Assembly: GCA_045124255.1 (NCBI GenBank)
Contig: JBGVLM010000033.1
Span: 1-26,697, forward strand
Reading direction: 5' to 3'
Origin: Eshraghiella sp045124255
Lineage (GTDB): Bacteria; Bacillota; Clostridia; Lachnospirales; Lachnospiraceae
DNA length: 26,697 nucleotides
Shown: positions 1 through 6,971 of the stretch, piece after piece
Layout of the letters: the number at the start of each line of letters is the position of its first letter
How positions within the stretch are numbered: the first letter of the stretch is position 1
Translations under genes and position numbers: made by a program
Notes under the pieces: model-generated
Database searches by the model: none
What the model was told of the DNA's origin: nothing
The model's input: only the letters and a program-made list of their open reading frames with translations

Positions 1-1
1 A

Positions 2-1039
2 TTGTACAAAAAGCTGTATGACATTTACTTTGTTAACACAGTCAAGACTTTGGAGACCTTTTATCCCGAATGGATTGAGAAAAGACACTCCATTGGAGTC
101 AACCCACGCACAATTCATAGAAACGAGAATCATTGGAATAAGTATTACAAGAATCATCCCATTGTGAAGATTTCTCTTCATAAAATTACGGCAGAGAAAA
201 TCGAAGATTTTCTTCACTACTGCATTACCACTTATTCTATGACCGTTAAAGAGCTTGGCAATATGAAGTTCATTCTTCTTGATATGATGAAGCTTGCCAA
301 AAAACGTAAGTTCATTGAATACAATCCGTTCATTGATGTAGAAGTACATACTAATGCCTGTCGGCCCTCTACAAAGCAGAATGACATCAGCAGAGTGTAT
401 TTACCTGAAGAGAAAGAAAAGCTCTTCCACGAGCTGAATAAGGAGCTTGAAATGCATCCGGAAGTAACGGATATGTATGCCATCTTCCTTTTGTTCAAGT
501 TAGGGCTTCGTGTCGGGGAATTATGTGCACTCAAATGGGAAGACATCAATGAAACTGCCGAAGAGATTCATATTCACAGAATGGAATCCAAGGACGAAAA
601 AGGTCGCGAAGGCAGACACAGTCAGGTTGTAGAATACACCAAAAAGAAATCTCCATACGGAGACAGATTTCTACCGATTGGTGATTATGAAAAATGGATT
701 TTCAACAAAGTCAAATCCATCAACAAATCCTACGGCTATGACAGTGAGTTTATTTTCTGTGATGAAAATGGCAGGACCAATATTAGGTCCATAGACAACA
801 GAATAAGAAAATGCTGCAAAAGAGCTGGAATTGATGTGAAATCGGCACATGATATCAGAAGAACTGTCGCGTCCGAAATGTTCAACAACGGTGTTCCTGT
901 CGAAATCATCCGTAACTTTCTCGGTCACTCAGACATAAAGACCACCTATGGTTACATCCTTGATAATAAGAAAAAGGAAGACACCTGCCGTATGATTCAC
1001 AATGCATTAAGTTCTATGAATGGACTTAAAATCAGCTAA
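2..1039 (+). CDS. Tyrosine recombinase / phage-type integrase, 5' end outside the window
   Basis: A site-specific recombinase of the tyrosine family, which cuts and rejoins DNA at att sites through a covalent 3'-phosphotyrosine intermediate. The visible 345 codons (numbered from the codon at base 2) hold a SAM-like core-binding domain (about 15-115) and the catalytic domain (about 130-335). All catalytic positions are present: Arg170 in GLRVGEL, a Lys near 214-216, His283 and Arg286 in HDIRR, His309 in LGHSD, and Tyr318 nine residues later. The reading frame is open to the first base of the window and the family usually runs to about 380-430 residues, so the start is probably upstream. The first in-window codon, TTG, is not a convincing start. 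The gene points towards tRNA-Gly, and its stop lies 60 bp from a copy of the tRNA 3' end, as expected for an integrase at the end of its own element. Confidence 0.93.
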   Translation: MYKKLYDIYFVNTVKTLETFYPEWIEKRHSIGVNPRTIHRNENHWNKYYKNHPIVKISLHKITAEKIEDFLHYCITTYSMTVKELGNMKFILLDMMKLAKKRKFIEYNPFIDVEVHTNACRPSTKQNDISRVYLPEEKEKLFHELNKELEMHPEVTDMYAIFLLFKLGLRVGELCALKWEDINETAEEIHIHRMESKDEKGREGRHSQVVEYTKKKSPYGDRFLPIGDYEKWIFNKVKSINKSYGYDSEFIFCDENGRTNIRSIDNRIRKCCKRAGIDVKSAHDIRRTVASEMFNNGVPVEIIRNFLGHSDIKTTYGYILDNKKKEDTCRMIHNALSSMNGLKIS

Positions 1040-1078
1040 TATGTAGTCAAAGGAGAAATTAACTACTGTTTTTTATTA

Positions 1079-1098
1079 GGTAGTCCAAGGTAGTCCAA
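1079..1098. repeat. Tandem 10-bp direct repeat beside an att-like sequence
   Basis: GGTAGTCCAA occurs twice head to tail (1079-1088 and 1089-1098). A diverged third copy, TGTAGTCAAAGG, starts at 1042. The pair ends one base before the tRNA-3'-end copy at 1100. Short tandem repeats between an integrase gene and an att core are often integrase arm-binding sites. That role is inferred here. Confidence 0.5.
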
Positions 1099-1099
1099 A

Positions 1100-1318
1100 G
1101 CGCGAGACGGGGGTGAGGTGGAAATAGAAAAAGGTCCAGTGGACCTTTTTCCCGCCGAACCGACCGAAGGCGACTTTAGGAGCCTGAGACGAACCCCTTA
1201 TGAAATAAGGGGTATGAGAGGTGCTTGCACCTCTCTTTTGCAAAAAATATAGGTCCTATTCACAAAATGTCATACCCGACAAATCATAAAAAGGACCTAT
1301 AATTTTGCAAAAAAATAG
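1100..1318 (-). repeat. tRNA-Gly 3'-end cassette, copy 1 (long form)
   Basis: The last 13 nt of tRNA-Gly recur at 1100-1112 (same sequence as 1320-1332), so a 219-nt segment is flanked by direct repeats of the tRNA end. On the minus strand, after the tRNA, it holds a terminator-like hairpin (1248-1301), a GAGAGGTGC/GCACCTCTC hairpin near 1217-1236, an ACCCCTTA/TAAGGGGT hairpin (1193-1213), the T-arm-like GGGTTCG (1190-1196), a CTTCGG stretch, an 11-bp hairpin with core GGTCC-AGT-GGACC (1127-1151), and finally CCCCGTCTCGCGC. A shorter relative lies beside the second tRNA-Gly at 10500-10613. It may be a small mobile cassette, an att remnant or a structured RNA. Confidence 0.6.
1242..1301 (-). 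terminator. Hairpin with T-run downstream of tRNA-Gly copy 1
   Basis: A 10-bp inverted repeat (1248-1257 with 1292-1301, core AGGTCCT/AGGACCT) is followed on the minus strand by six T residues (1247-1242). The loop is long (34 nt), so it is weaker than a classical terminator. The tRNA 3' end is also followed directly by a T-run (1317-1310), which could terminate on its own. Confidence 0.45.
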
Positions 1319-1390
1319 AGCGCGAGACGGGGATCGAACCCGCGACCTTCTCCTTGGCAAGGAGACGCTCCACCACTGAGCCACTCGCGC
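1319..1390 (-). tRNA. tRNA-Gly (GCC), copy 1
   Basis: A complete 72-nt cloverleaf on the minus strand. The 7-bp acceptor stem is GCGCGAG/CTCGCGC, the D-arm contains GTGGCTCAGTGG, the anticodon loop is TTGCCAA with anticodon GCC, and the T-arm is CGGGTTCGATCCCCG. The discriminator is T and no CCA is encoded, so CCA must be added after transcription. The sequence is identical to the copy at 10614-10685. A possible promoter is TTGCGT (1427-1422), 18 bp, TAGTAT (1403-1398), which would leave almost no 5' leader, so it is weakly supported. The integrase just downstream suggests this tRNA end served as an integration site. Confidence 0.97.
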
Positions 1391-1469
1391 TAATTATATA
1401 CTATTGTGCGTGTTCTTCACAACGCAAGTAAAAGTATACTAAAGCAATTTCTATTTGTCAATACTTTTT

Positions 1470-2342
1470 TCAAATTTCTGCAAATTTTTGTAAAATCAAC
1501 TGATAAAGCTTCTGAACTGCCGGGACAGACAATGACGGGTCATAGCACGAAACCCCGATTTCCCTGTATGTTTCCGGCTCAACAGGATATACATCAACTT
1601 TAACGTTAAAACAGTCTATTACCATTTTAGGAAGAATACATACTCCAAATCCGGCCTCAACCATCGTAAGAATTGACAAATCATCTATAACATGACAGCG
1701 TGACTTCGTATTATAGCCACATTCCTTAAAAAGATTCTGGCTGTCTGCATCACAATTCTCCATCAGCTGCACAAACTGACAATCGGAAAGCTCTTTAATT
1801 GTCACAATTTTCTTATCGTCAGAATAGAAGTTCTTCGGGGTTACCGCCATAAGCTGGTCCTTATACAACGGTCTAATAGGGATATTGCCCGCACTCGAAA
1901 CAGACAGAAAGCCAATGTCAATATCGCCTTTGTCAAGCCATGAAGCAATATCGTCATATGAACCCTGAAAAATTTCGACCTCAATGCCGGGATATTCCTC
2001 GTTAAATTCCTTAATCAGGCTTGGAATCCATTTTGTGCATACACTGTTAAAACAGCCAAGACGTACAATTCCTCTCTGTAATCCCTTAAGTTCATCAATG
2101 GCCTGATTAACAACCTCTTCTGATTTCAGCAGCTGTCGTACATATTGAATCAAAAGCTCCGCATTGGAGGTAAGCGATATTTTATTCTTCTTACGGATAA
2201 ATAACAAAAAGCCGAGTTCCTCCTCCATATTGCTGATACAATGACTGACCGCAGAAGGTGTCAGATTAAGTATATCTGCAGCTTTTCTGAAATTCATCTG
2301 TTCAACTGTTGTAAGAAATACTTTATATGAAAAAAGAGTCAT
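1470..2342 (-). CDS. LysR-type transcriptional regulator
   Basis: A 290-residue LysR-family regulator. Residues 1-62 form the winged helix-turn-helix (AADILNLTPSAVSHCISNME), followed by the linker helix. From about 90 comes the two-lobed periplasmic-binding-like effector domain, which starts with the typical GxVRLG stretch. Length and layout match full-length family members. The ATG follows AGGAGG by 4 nt. Such proteins bind T-N11-A palindromes and typically control a divergent neighbour plus themselves. A perfect palindrome of this type lies about 100 bp upstream (2441-2463), but no protein-coding gene sits on the divergent side, only a promoter and terminator that could make a small RNA. 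The effector cannot be told from sequence. Confidence 0.93.
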   Translation of the reverse strand: MTLFSYKVFLTTVEQMNFRKAADILNLTPSAVSHCISNMEEELGFLLFIRKKNKISLTSNAELLIQYVRQLLKSEEVVNQAIDELKGLQRGIVRLGCFNSVCTKWIPSLIKEFNEEYPGIEVEIFQGSYDDIASWLDKGDIDIGFLSVSSAGNIPIRPLYKDQLMAVTPKNFYSDDKKIVTIKELSDCQFVQLMENCDADSQNLFKECGYNTKSRCHVIDDLSILTMVEAGFGVCILPKMVIDCFNVKVDVYPVEPETYREIGVSCYDPSLSVPAVQKLYQLILQKFAEI

Positions 2343-2392
2343 ACTGCCTCCTATGTTGAAAATAATTCACCGCATCAGTGAAAATATCTTGT

Positions 2393-2421
2393 TTTACATA
2401 ATTGTATATTTAAGTTATCAT
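2393..2421 (+). promoter_or_regulatory. Sigma-A-type promoter divergent from the LysR gene
   Basis: TTTACA (2393-2398, 5/6 to consensus), 17-bp spacer, TATCAT (2416-2421, 5/6). The predicted start is near 2428. It reads away from the LysR gene into a region without an ORF, ending at the terminator at 2494-2530. Confidence 0.55.
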
Positions 2422-2440
2422 TGAGTTACCAAGAGACAGT

Positions 2441-2463
2441 AAATGTAACTGAGCATTACATTT
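2441..2463. promoter_or_regulatory. Palindromic LysR-type operator candidate (T-N11-A)
   Basis: AAATGTAA-N7-TTACATTT is a perfect 8-bp inverted repeat containing a TAA-N7-TTA core that satisfies the LysR T-N11-A rule. It lies about 100 bp upstream of the LysR start and about 13 nt downstream of the predicted divergent transcription start. It could act as an operator in DNA, as a hairpin in RNA, or both. Confidence 0.55.
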
Positions 2464-2493
2464 ATGTCATAGCAATAGTTTCTATCTCCTGAC

Positions 2494-2530
2494 AAGAGGA
2501 TTCAGCTGCATGAATCCTCTTTGTTTTTTG
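2494..2530 (+). terminator. Strong rho-independent terminator, plus strand, no gene upstream
   Basis: A perfect 11-bp stem (2494-2504 with 2511-2521) and a 6-nt loop (GCTGCA) are followed by TTTGTTTTTT. The T-run is only on the plus-strand side, so it ends a plus-strand transcript, although the nearest genes on both sides are on the minus strand. Confidence 0.8.
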
Positions 2531-2570
2531 TATTAGAATATTATATCTGATATTTCATTCAATTACAAGC

Positions 2571-2603
2571 AAAAAGCTATGAGCGTTTTCCGCCCATAGC
2601 TTT
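2571..2603 (-). terminator. Terminator of the chemoreceptor gene
   Basis: AAAGCTATG/CATAGCTTT arms, extended by GCG/CGC across one mismatch (2573-2585 with 2591-2603), loop TTTTC on the plus strand, with a T-run on the minus strand (2575-2571). It lies 15 bp after the stop codon of the minus-strand chemoreceptor gene. Confidence 0.75.
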
Positions 2604-2617
2604 AATAAATGCATTAA

Positions 2618-4840
2618 TCAGATTTTGAACTTCTTAACATCCTCTTCAAGCGTATTAGCCATCTCATTAAGACGGTTAGCTGAACTTGCTAACTCAATCA
2701 TCATTGAGGTAAGTTCTTCTGTAGAAGCCATTGTCTCCTGGGTACTTGCTGCATTCTCTTCTGAAATAGCAGAAAGTCCTTCGATAATCTCCAACATTCT
2801 TTCCTTTCTCTGTGAAAGGTCAACGCTCTTGCCACTGATATTCTCGATTTCATTAAGCGAGTTACGTACGCCCTCCCTAACTTCACCGAAGATTTCCTTT
2901 GTCTCACCAAGCTTATTCTCCTGCTCTGTTACGGCATTACGAACTTCCTTCATAATAACAACGGTCTTATTGGACTGGTTGGCAAGTTCTTCAATAATAT
3001 TCTGAATCTTAATAGCTGACTGGTTGGACTGTTCTGCAAGCTTCTGAATCTCAGAAGCAACTACCGCAAAGCCCCTTCCTGCTTCTCCTGCTCTTGCTGC
3101 CTCAATAGCGGCATTAAGAGAAAGAAGATTGGTCTGGCTGGCAATCGCTGTAATAAGTTCAACTGCCTTGCTGATTTCCTTCGCAGAAGCGTTTGTAACT
3201 GCTGTCTGTGCAGCAATTTCATCAACCGCACTGCTGGTCTTCTCAGTTGTAACCGAAAGTTCCTTCATAATATCCTGAGCCTTAGCCTCTGCTGTTCCCA
3301 TCTTATTAGATGTGGTTGTGAGCACCTCAACCTCTTTAACGATATTCTGAATAAGTTTTCCCATATTATCAACATGCTCTGAAGCAGTCTGCGTATCCAT
3401 TGCCTGTGAGGTCGCACCCATTGCAATCTCTTCAACTGCGTGTCCTACATCCTCAACGGTTCTGCTTGACTGGCTTGACATCATATCAACATTCTCTGCT
3501 GCTTCCTTAACGGTAGAAACAGTATTCTCAATATCCCCGAGAACCACCTTAAAGCTGTCACGAAGATTAGCTGTTGCCCTCGCAATACTTCCAACCTCAT
3601 CGGTACGCTCCAGATCACGGGTATTAAATCTGACTGTTAAGTCACCTGTTGAAAGAATCATAATAATATTATTAATTCTCTTCAGTGCATTAGAAATACC
3701 CAATGATACAATCGGAACAAGGATAAGTCCCAATACAAAAATCGCTGAGAAAATAAGTACTGACTGGAATGTTTTTTTGTTGATTGAAGCATCTGTTGAC
3801 TCTCTGTCAAGTCCGGCAAATACCATACCTACTGTAGAGCCGTCCGAATTCTTGAGCGGCTCATAATAGCCGTCATATGTAACACCTTCAATTACTACAA
3901 CACCGAAGTAGCTCTTTCCTTCACGAATCTGCTCATATATCTCATCAGCTTCGCTTGTTCCTACGATTCGGTTGCCATCCTTGTCAAGAATGGATGTGAT
4001 TTTTCTTGTACTTCTGTAGCAGATTGCGGAAACAACGCCTGTCTCCTCCTTGAGTTTATCAAGAATCTGCTGGTTACTTGAAAGGATTGTTGTTCCCTTC
4101 ATAAAACGGTTAGTCATATCAATCGTATAATCGCCCTCATACGCATAATCATATGAGCTCTTAACAGCTGATACGGCTGTCTTAAGTGTTACCTCACGGT
4201 CCTGCTCGATTGTATCCTTAATATAGAATCTTGTAAGTATAATGGATACAACAAAGAAAAGTACCATTGGCGCAACCGTTATGATAAGAATCTTAAACAT
4301 GAACGGAAATTTAAGTTTATCATCCTTAGCCGCTATCATCGGCATCGAATCATCCTTCTTAAACATTCCTGTTATATTATCTTTAACACCCTTAATAACA
4401 CCTGCAAATGACTTCTTAGGCTTCTTAACGCCTTCTTCTCCCACTGTCTCTACAGATGCCTTTACCTTCTTAGGTTTCTTAGGCTTTCTTGCCTTCTTAG
4501 GCTTCTTCTCCTTCCCATCTTTATTATTAGGAGTTGTGTCGGTTTCTGAATTATCTTCGTTGCTCAGAGTATCATCAAAAACTGTTTCCTGAAGCTCGTC
4601 AAACTCTTCTGTACCAAGCTCTACTGTCTCCATGTCCTCAATTGCAGCGGCAAACTCTTCATCTGCAATATCAGCCGCTTCCTGCACTTCCATATTTGGA
4701 ACTGCCGCATCATCATTTAAATCGGCCGGCTCTGAATCATCTGCATCTGCCACAGCCACATCCGCTGTCAAGTCCAAATCAACAGAATTCCCCTGCACTG
4801 CCCCTGTGTCCATCTGCTTCTTTTTCTTCTTACCGAACAT
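2618..4840 (-). CDS. Methyl-accepting chemotaxis protein with long cytoplasmic N-terminal extension
   Basis: A 740-residue transmembrane chemoreceptor that would sense a ligand outside the cell and control CheA/CheW in the cytoplasm. In order: a charged, low-complexity N-terminus (1-180), TM1 (about 181-203), an extracellular single-Cache-like sensor (about 205-355), TM2 (about 358-381), HAMP (about 382-435), and a coiled-coil signalling domain. The conserved hairpin tip, ASQTNLLSLNAAIEAARAGE, is around 566-586. There is no C-terminal CheR-docking pentapeptide. The extension is odd: residues 20-106 are rich in Asp/Glu and Ala, and 107-145 are Lys/Pro-rich (KKPKKARKPKKPKK). Most receptors begin a few residues before TM1. 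GGAGG lies 7 nt before the ATG, supporting this start. No chemotaxis genes adjoin it; it has its own promoter and terminator. Confidence 0.96.
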   Translation of the reverse strand: MFGKKKKKQMDTGAVQGNSVDLDLTADVAVADADDSEPADLNDDAAVPNMEVQEAADIADEEFAAAIEDMETVELGTEEFDELQETVFDDTLSNEDNSETDTTPNNKDGKEKKPKKARKPKKPKKVKASVETVGEEGVKKPKKSFAGVIKGVKDNITGMFKKDDSMPMIAAKDDKLKFPFMFKILIITVAPMVLFFVVSIILTRFYIKDTIEQDREVTLKTAVSAVKSSYDYAYEGDYTIDMTNRFMKGTTILSSNQQILDKLKEETGVVSAICYRSTRKITSILDKDGNRIVGTSEADEIYEQIREGKSYFGVVVIEGVTYDGYYEPLKNSDGSTVGMVFAGLDRESTDASINKKTFQSVLIFSAIFVLGLILVPIVSLGISNALKRINNIIMILSTGDLTVRFNTRDLERTDEVGSIARATANLRDSFKVVLGDIENTVSTVKEAAENVDMMSSQSSRTVEDVGHAVEEIAMGATSQAMDTQTASEHVDNMGKLIQNIVKEVEVLTTTSNKMGTAEAKAQDIMKELSVTTEKTSSAVDEIAAQTAVTNASAKEISKAVELITAIASQTNLLSLNAAIEAARAGEAGRGFAVVASEIQKLAEQSNQSAIKIQNIIEELANQSNKTVVIMKEVRNAVTEQENKLGETKEIFGEVREGVRNSLNEIENISGKSVDLSQRKERMLEIIEGLSAISEENAASTQETMASTEELTSMMIELASSANRLNEMANTLEEDVKKFKI

Positions 4841-4874
4841 ATAATACCTCCACGCTACCTACTTTAATATATCT

Positions 4875-4903
4875 ATTCTACTATATTAAATACTTTTTTT
4901 CAA
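4875..4903 (-). promoter_or_regulatory. Sigma-A-type promoter of the chemoreceptor gene
   Basis: On the minus strand: TTGAAA (4903-4898), 17-bp spacer, TAGAAT (4880-4875), both 5/6 to consensus. The predicted start near 4868 gives a leader of about 28 nt. I see no sigma-D (motility) type promoter, so this receptor may not be under flagellar control. Confidence 0.55.
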
Positions 4904-5012
4904 CAAAAGCTTTGATAATTTGCACAATTTTTATATAAAACCTGATTATTTTTTGTGAATTTTTTAAACAAATTTAAAAATATGTGAAAATTATTATATT
5001 AAAATTATAAAA

Positions 5013-6344
5013 TTAATCAAAATACTTCTCTGCACCGTCAGCTGCCACAAACTTAGCCAGCCAGTCAAGGTATTCTTCCTCAAATCCGCAGCTTGAATAT
5101 ATTCTTTTCAATTCGGAATAAAAAGTATAATCCCCATACGGCAGCGTTACCGCCAGTCCTGAAAAATGGTCCGCATTTTCAGTTGTTCCGTAATACAGCA
5201 CAGTATTTTCAAGTACTCTTTGTAAAGCCTCTGCTTCCTTTGACTCAATATTTTGTGCAACGGACAAAAGGTCTGTTATATTATACTCAGCAATGCCATA
5301 TTCTTCATCTTCATCCCACACACGAAATCCCGGATGTACTCTTGTGGCGCCTTCTATTTCAACACTGAAATTATAATCTAACAAGGTCTGCTCGTTTGCA
5401 TAAGCGAAATTAGTCCATGCATTAAATAAAACCTTTATCATTGACTGGTCAATGACTGCAAGCACTGACGGTTGAACCTCGGACTGAGCCTCATTATCAG
5501 CAATCATATCATCAACGATAATCTTTCCTAATTCAACCGTATCTATTTCAGGATTGTTTACAAGTGCATTTATCCAGCCCTCGTATGACCATCCCAGCCA
5601 TGATTCAAATTCCTCGGACAGAATCGTGTAATCACAGTAATCATACAGAGCATAACAGACCTCTATGCATGACATAATACAGCAGTCCATTCCGATAAAA
5701 TCAAACTTGACATCAGCAAATTCAAGTGCCGTTACCATTTCATCCAATGTCAGTGATTCGTCCTCATCCTGATATTCATCATATCCGAAACCATATACCG
5801 GTCCCCCTCCGTGATTCCATAAAATAAGCATATATCTCTCAGCAGGATAGTTCTTTGTACCCCAGTCAATAAAGCCCCTGAGGGTAGGAGAAATTGTACA
5901 GTCAAGCTGTCCGAGCTCTGAATCAACAAGTTCAATATCATCCTCCTTAACAAGAAAGCGCTGCGTCTCATAAGGCGAAATATCGTATTTCTCATCCCAG
6001 TACAGGGTTCCCATCGTCTGAATGAGAATATTAACATCCTCGCTGTATGCAGCTGCAAGCATTTCAGAAATATCCTCCGTTGCCTGACCGTCATCAGTCT
6101 CCAAATCAGAACCATTCATATATATAAGGACTGTTGCCTTTGACAATTCGACTTCGGGTTCTGCCGTATTGCCTTCTGTGGAGGGTTCTTCCGTCACATA
6201 TTCTGTCGCAGCCTCCGTTGTCTCTCTGGCATTATCCATACCGTCAACCGCAGCTGCAAGCATTAATGCACTACAGCCGCAGAGGCAGGTGCATACAAGC
6301 ATAAATGCCGTTATCATTGCAGCAAGTCTTCTAAATTTTCTCAT
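5013..6344 (-). CDS. Clostripain-family (C11) cysteine peptidase, predicted lipoprotein
   Basis: A 443-residue secreted protease-like protein of peptidase family C11, caspase-fold enzymes that usually cleave after Arg or Lys. The N-terminus is a lipoprotein signal (MRKFRR, a hydrophobic core, lipobox LCGC with Cys24), so the protein should be anchored to the outer face of the membrane. A Thr/Glu-rich linker follows (about 41-66). The catalytic dyad is visible: His178 in LWNHGGG, and Cys222 in FIGMDCC, matching the D-x-C pattern of the family; Cys221 beside it is unusual. Self-processing, common in the family, cannot be judged here. AGGGGAG lies about 9 nt before the ATG. It is transcribed alone, divergent from the glycan operon. 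No clear terminator is seen in the AT-rich 4920-5012 stretch. Confidence 0.9.
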   Translation of the reverse strand: MRKFRRLAAMITAFMLVCTCLCGCSALMLAAAVDGMDNARETTEAATEYVTEEPSTEGNTAEPEVELSKATVLIYMNGSDLETDDGQATEDISEMLAAAYSEDVNILIQTMGTLYWDEKYDISPYETQRFLVKEDDIELVDSELGQLDCTISPTLRGFIDWGTKNYPAERYMLILWNHGGGPVYGFGYDEYQDEDESLTLDEMVTALEFADVKFDFIGMDCCIMSCIEVCYALYDYCDYTILSEEFESWLGWSYEGWINALVNNPEIDTVELGKIIVDDMIADNEAQSEVQPSVLAVIDQSMIKVLFNAWTNFAYANEQTLLDYNFSVEIEGATRVHPGFRVWDEDEEYGIAEYNITDLLSVAQNIESKEAEALQRVLENTVLYYGTTENADHFSGLAVTLPYGDYTFYSELKRIYSSCGFEEEYLDWLAKFVAADGAEKYFD

Positions 6345-6448
6345 ATTGTACTGCTCCCCTTCCGGTTAAAAAACCTGATTATTATAATTATATAACAAAA
6401 ACAGTCCGTTTGCACTATATTAATCTTGTTTATTGGCATTCTTTTTTC

Positions 6449-6477
6449 TTGAACCGCAGACAGAAATAATGTATAAT
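6449..6477 (+). promoter_or_regulatory. Promoter of the GtrA-FAD-glycosyltransferase operon
   Basis: TTGAAC (6449-6454), 17-bp spacer, TATAAT (6472-6477): a near-consensus sigma-A promoter. Predicted start near 6484, 25 nt before the GtrA-like start codon. Confidence 0.75.
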
Positions 6478-6508
6478 TTACTAATATGATTTTTTAACCG
6501 AGGGCAAT

Positions 6509-6952
6509 ATGAAGGAATTTTTTAAATTACTGGGAAAATTTGATTTTAAGGGATTATTTGTAGCTCCGACGAGCAATAGTTTTATACAGTTTTTCAGATA
6601 CGTTTTTGTCGGAGGTGCCGCTTTTTTAGTAGATGCGGGAATTCTGTTTCTGCTGGAACGGCTGGGTCTCAATTATCTTGTTGCCACAATTTTTGCCTTT
6701 ATTGCCGGCCTGGTTGCTAATTATACAATGTCCAAATTTCTTGTTTTTCAAAAAAGCACTATAAACGGAAAACTCGAATTTATTTTTTACGGAATAATCG
6801 GACTTTTAGGACTTGGTTTAACCGAGTTGTTTATGTACTTATTTACTGATATCCTGGGACTGTATTTTATGCTTTCCAAGATAATTGTTGCAGTAATTGT
6901 ACTAATCTGGAATTTTCTTGCCAGAAAACTGATTTTATACAGAAATATATGA
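6509..6952 (+). CDS. GtrA-family membrane protein
   Basis: A 147-residue protein with four predicted membrane segments (about 28-50, 55-77, 88-110, 119-140) and the GtrA-family signature: an FxRYxxVGG-like start to the first helix, and NYxxxxxxVF (NYTMSKFLVF) after the second. GtrA-like proteins are thought to help move polyprenyl-linked sugars across the membrane or recruit glycosyltransferases. Here it is the first gene of a three-gene operon whose last gene is a large polytopic protein of GT-C type, which supports a role in delivering lipid-linked sugar. GAGGG lies 7-8 nt before the ATG. An N-terminal cytoplasmic segment of about 25 residues precedes TM1. Only 19 bp separate it from the next gene. 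Confidence 0.9.
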   Translation: MKEFFKLLGKFDFKGLFVAPTSNSFIQFFRYVFVGGAAFLVDAGILFLLERLGLNYLVATIFAFIAGLVANYTMSKFLVFQKSTINGKLEFIFYGIIGLLGLGLTELFMYLFTDILGLYFMLSKIIVAVIVLIWNFLARKLILYRNI

Positions 6953-6971
6953 TAAGAGTGGGAGAACTTTC

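Larger units (their letters stand above)
2428..2530 (+). ncRNA. Candidate small RNA divergent from LysR gene
   Basis: The promoter at 2393-2421 and the terminator at 2494-2530 define a predicted transcript of about 100 nt with no ORF; its only early ATGs are followed at once by stops. It would contain a 5' stem-loop (8-bp arms, 2441-2463), a single-stranded linker with TATCTCCTGAC (about 2483-2493), complementary to ribosome binding sites, and a strong 3' terminator hairpin. This is the layout of a base-pairing regulatory RNA. Among LysR regulators, GcvA-GcvB and OxyR-OxyS show the same divergent regulator/sRNA arrangement in enterobacteria. An alternative is a decayed remnant of a lost target gene. 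Confidence 0.4.

Noticed and set aside
2625..3005. 126-codon plus-strand frame inside the chemoreceptor gene
   Set aside because: Antisense shadow of a clear coding region; it lacks an RBS and its Ser/Leu-rich composition mirrors the real gene.
4242..4938. Plus-strand frames of 116 and 134 codons over the Lys/Pro and acidic region of the chemoreceptor
   Set aside because: Low-complexity antisense of KKPKK and Asp/Glu codons; no start signals.
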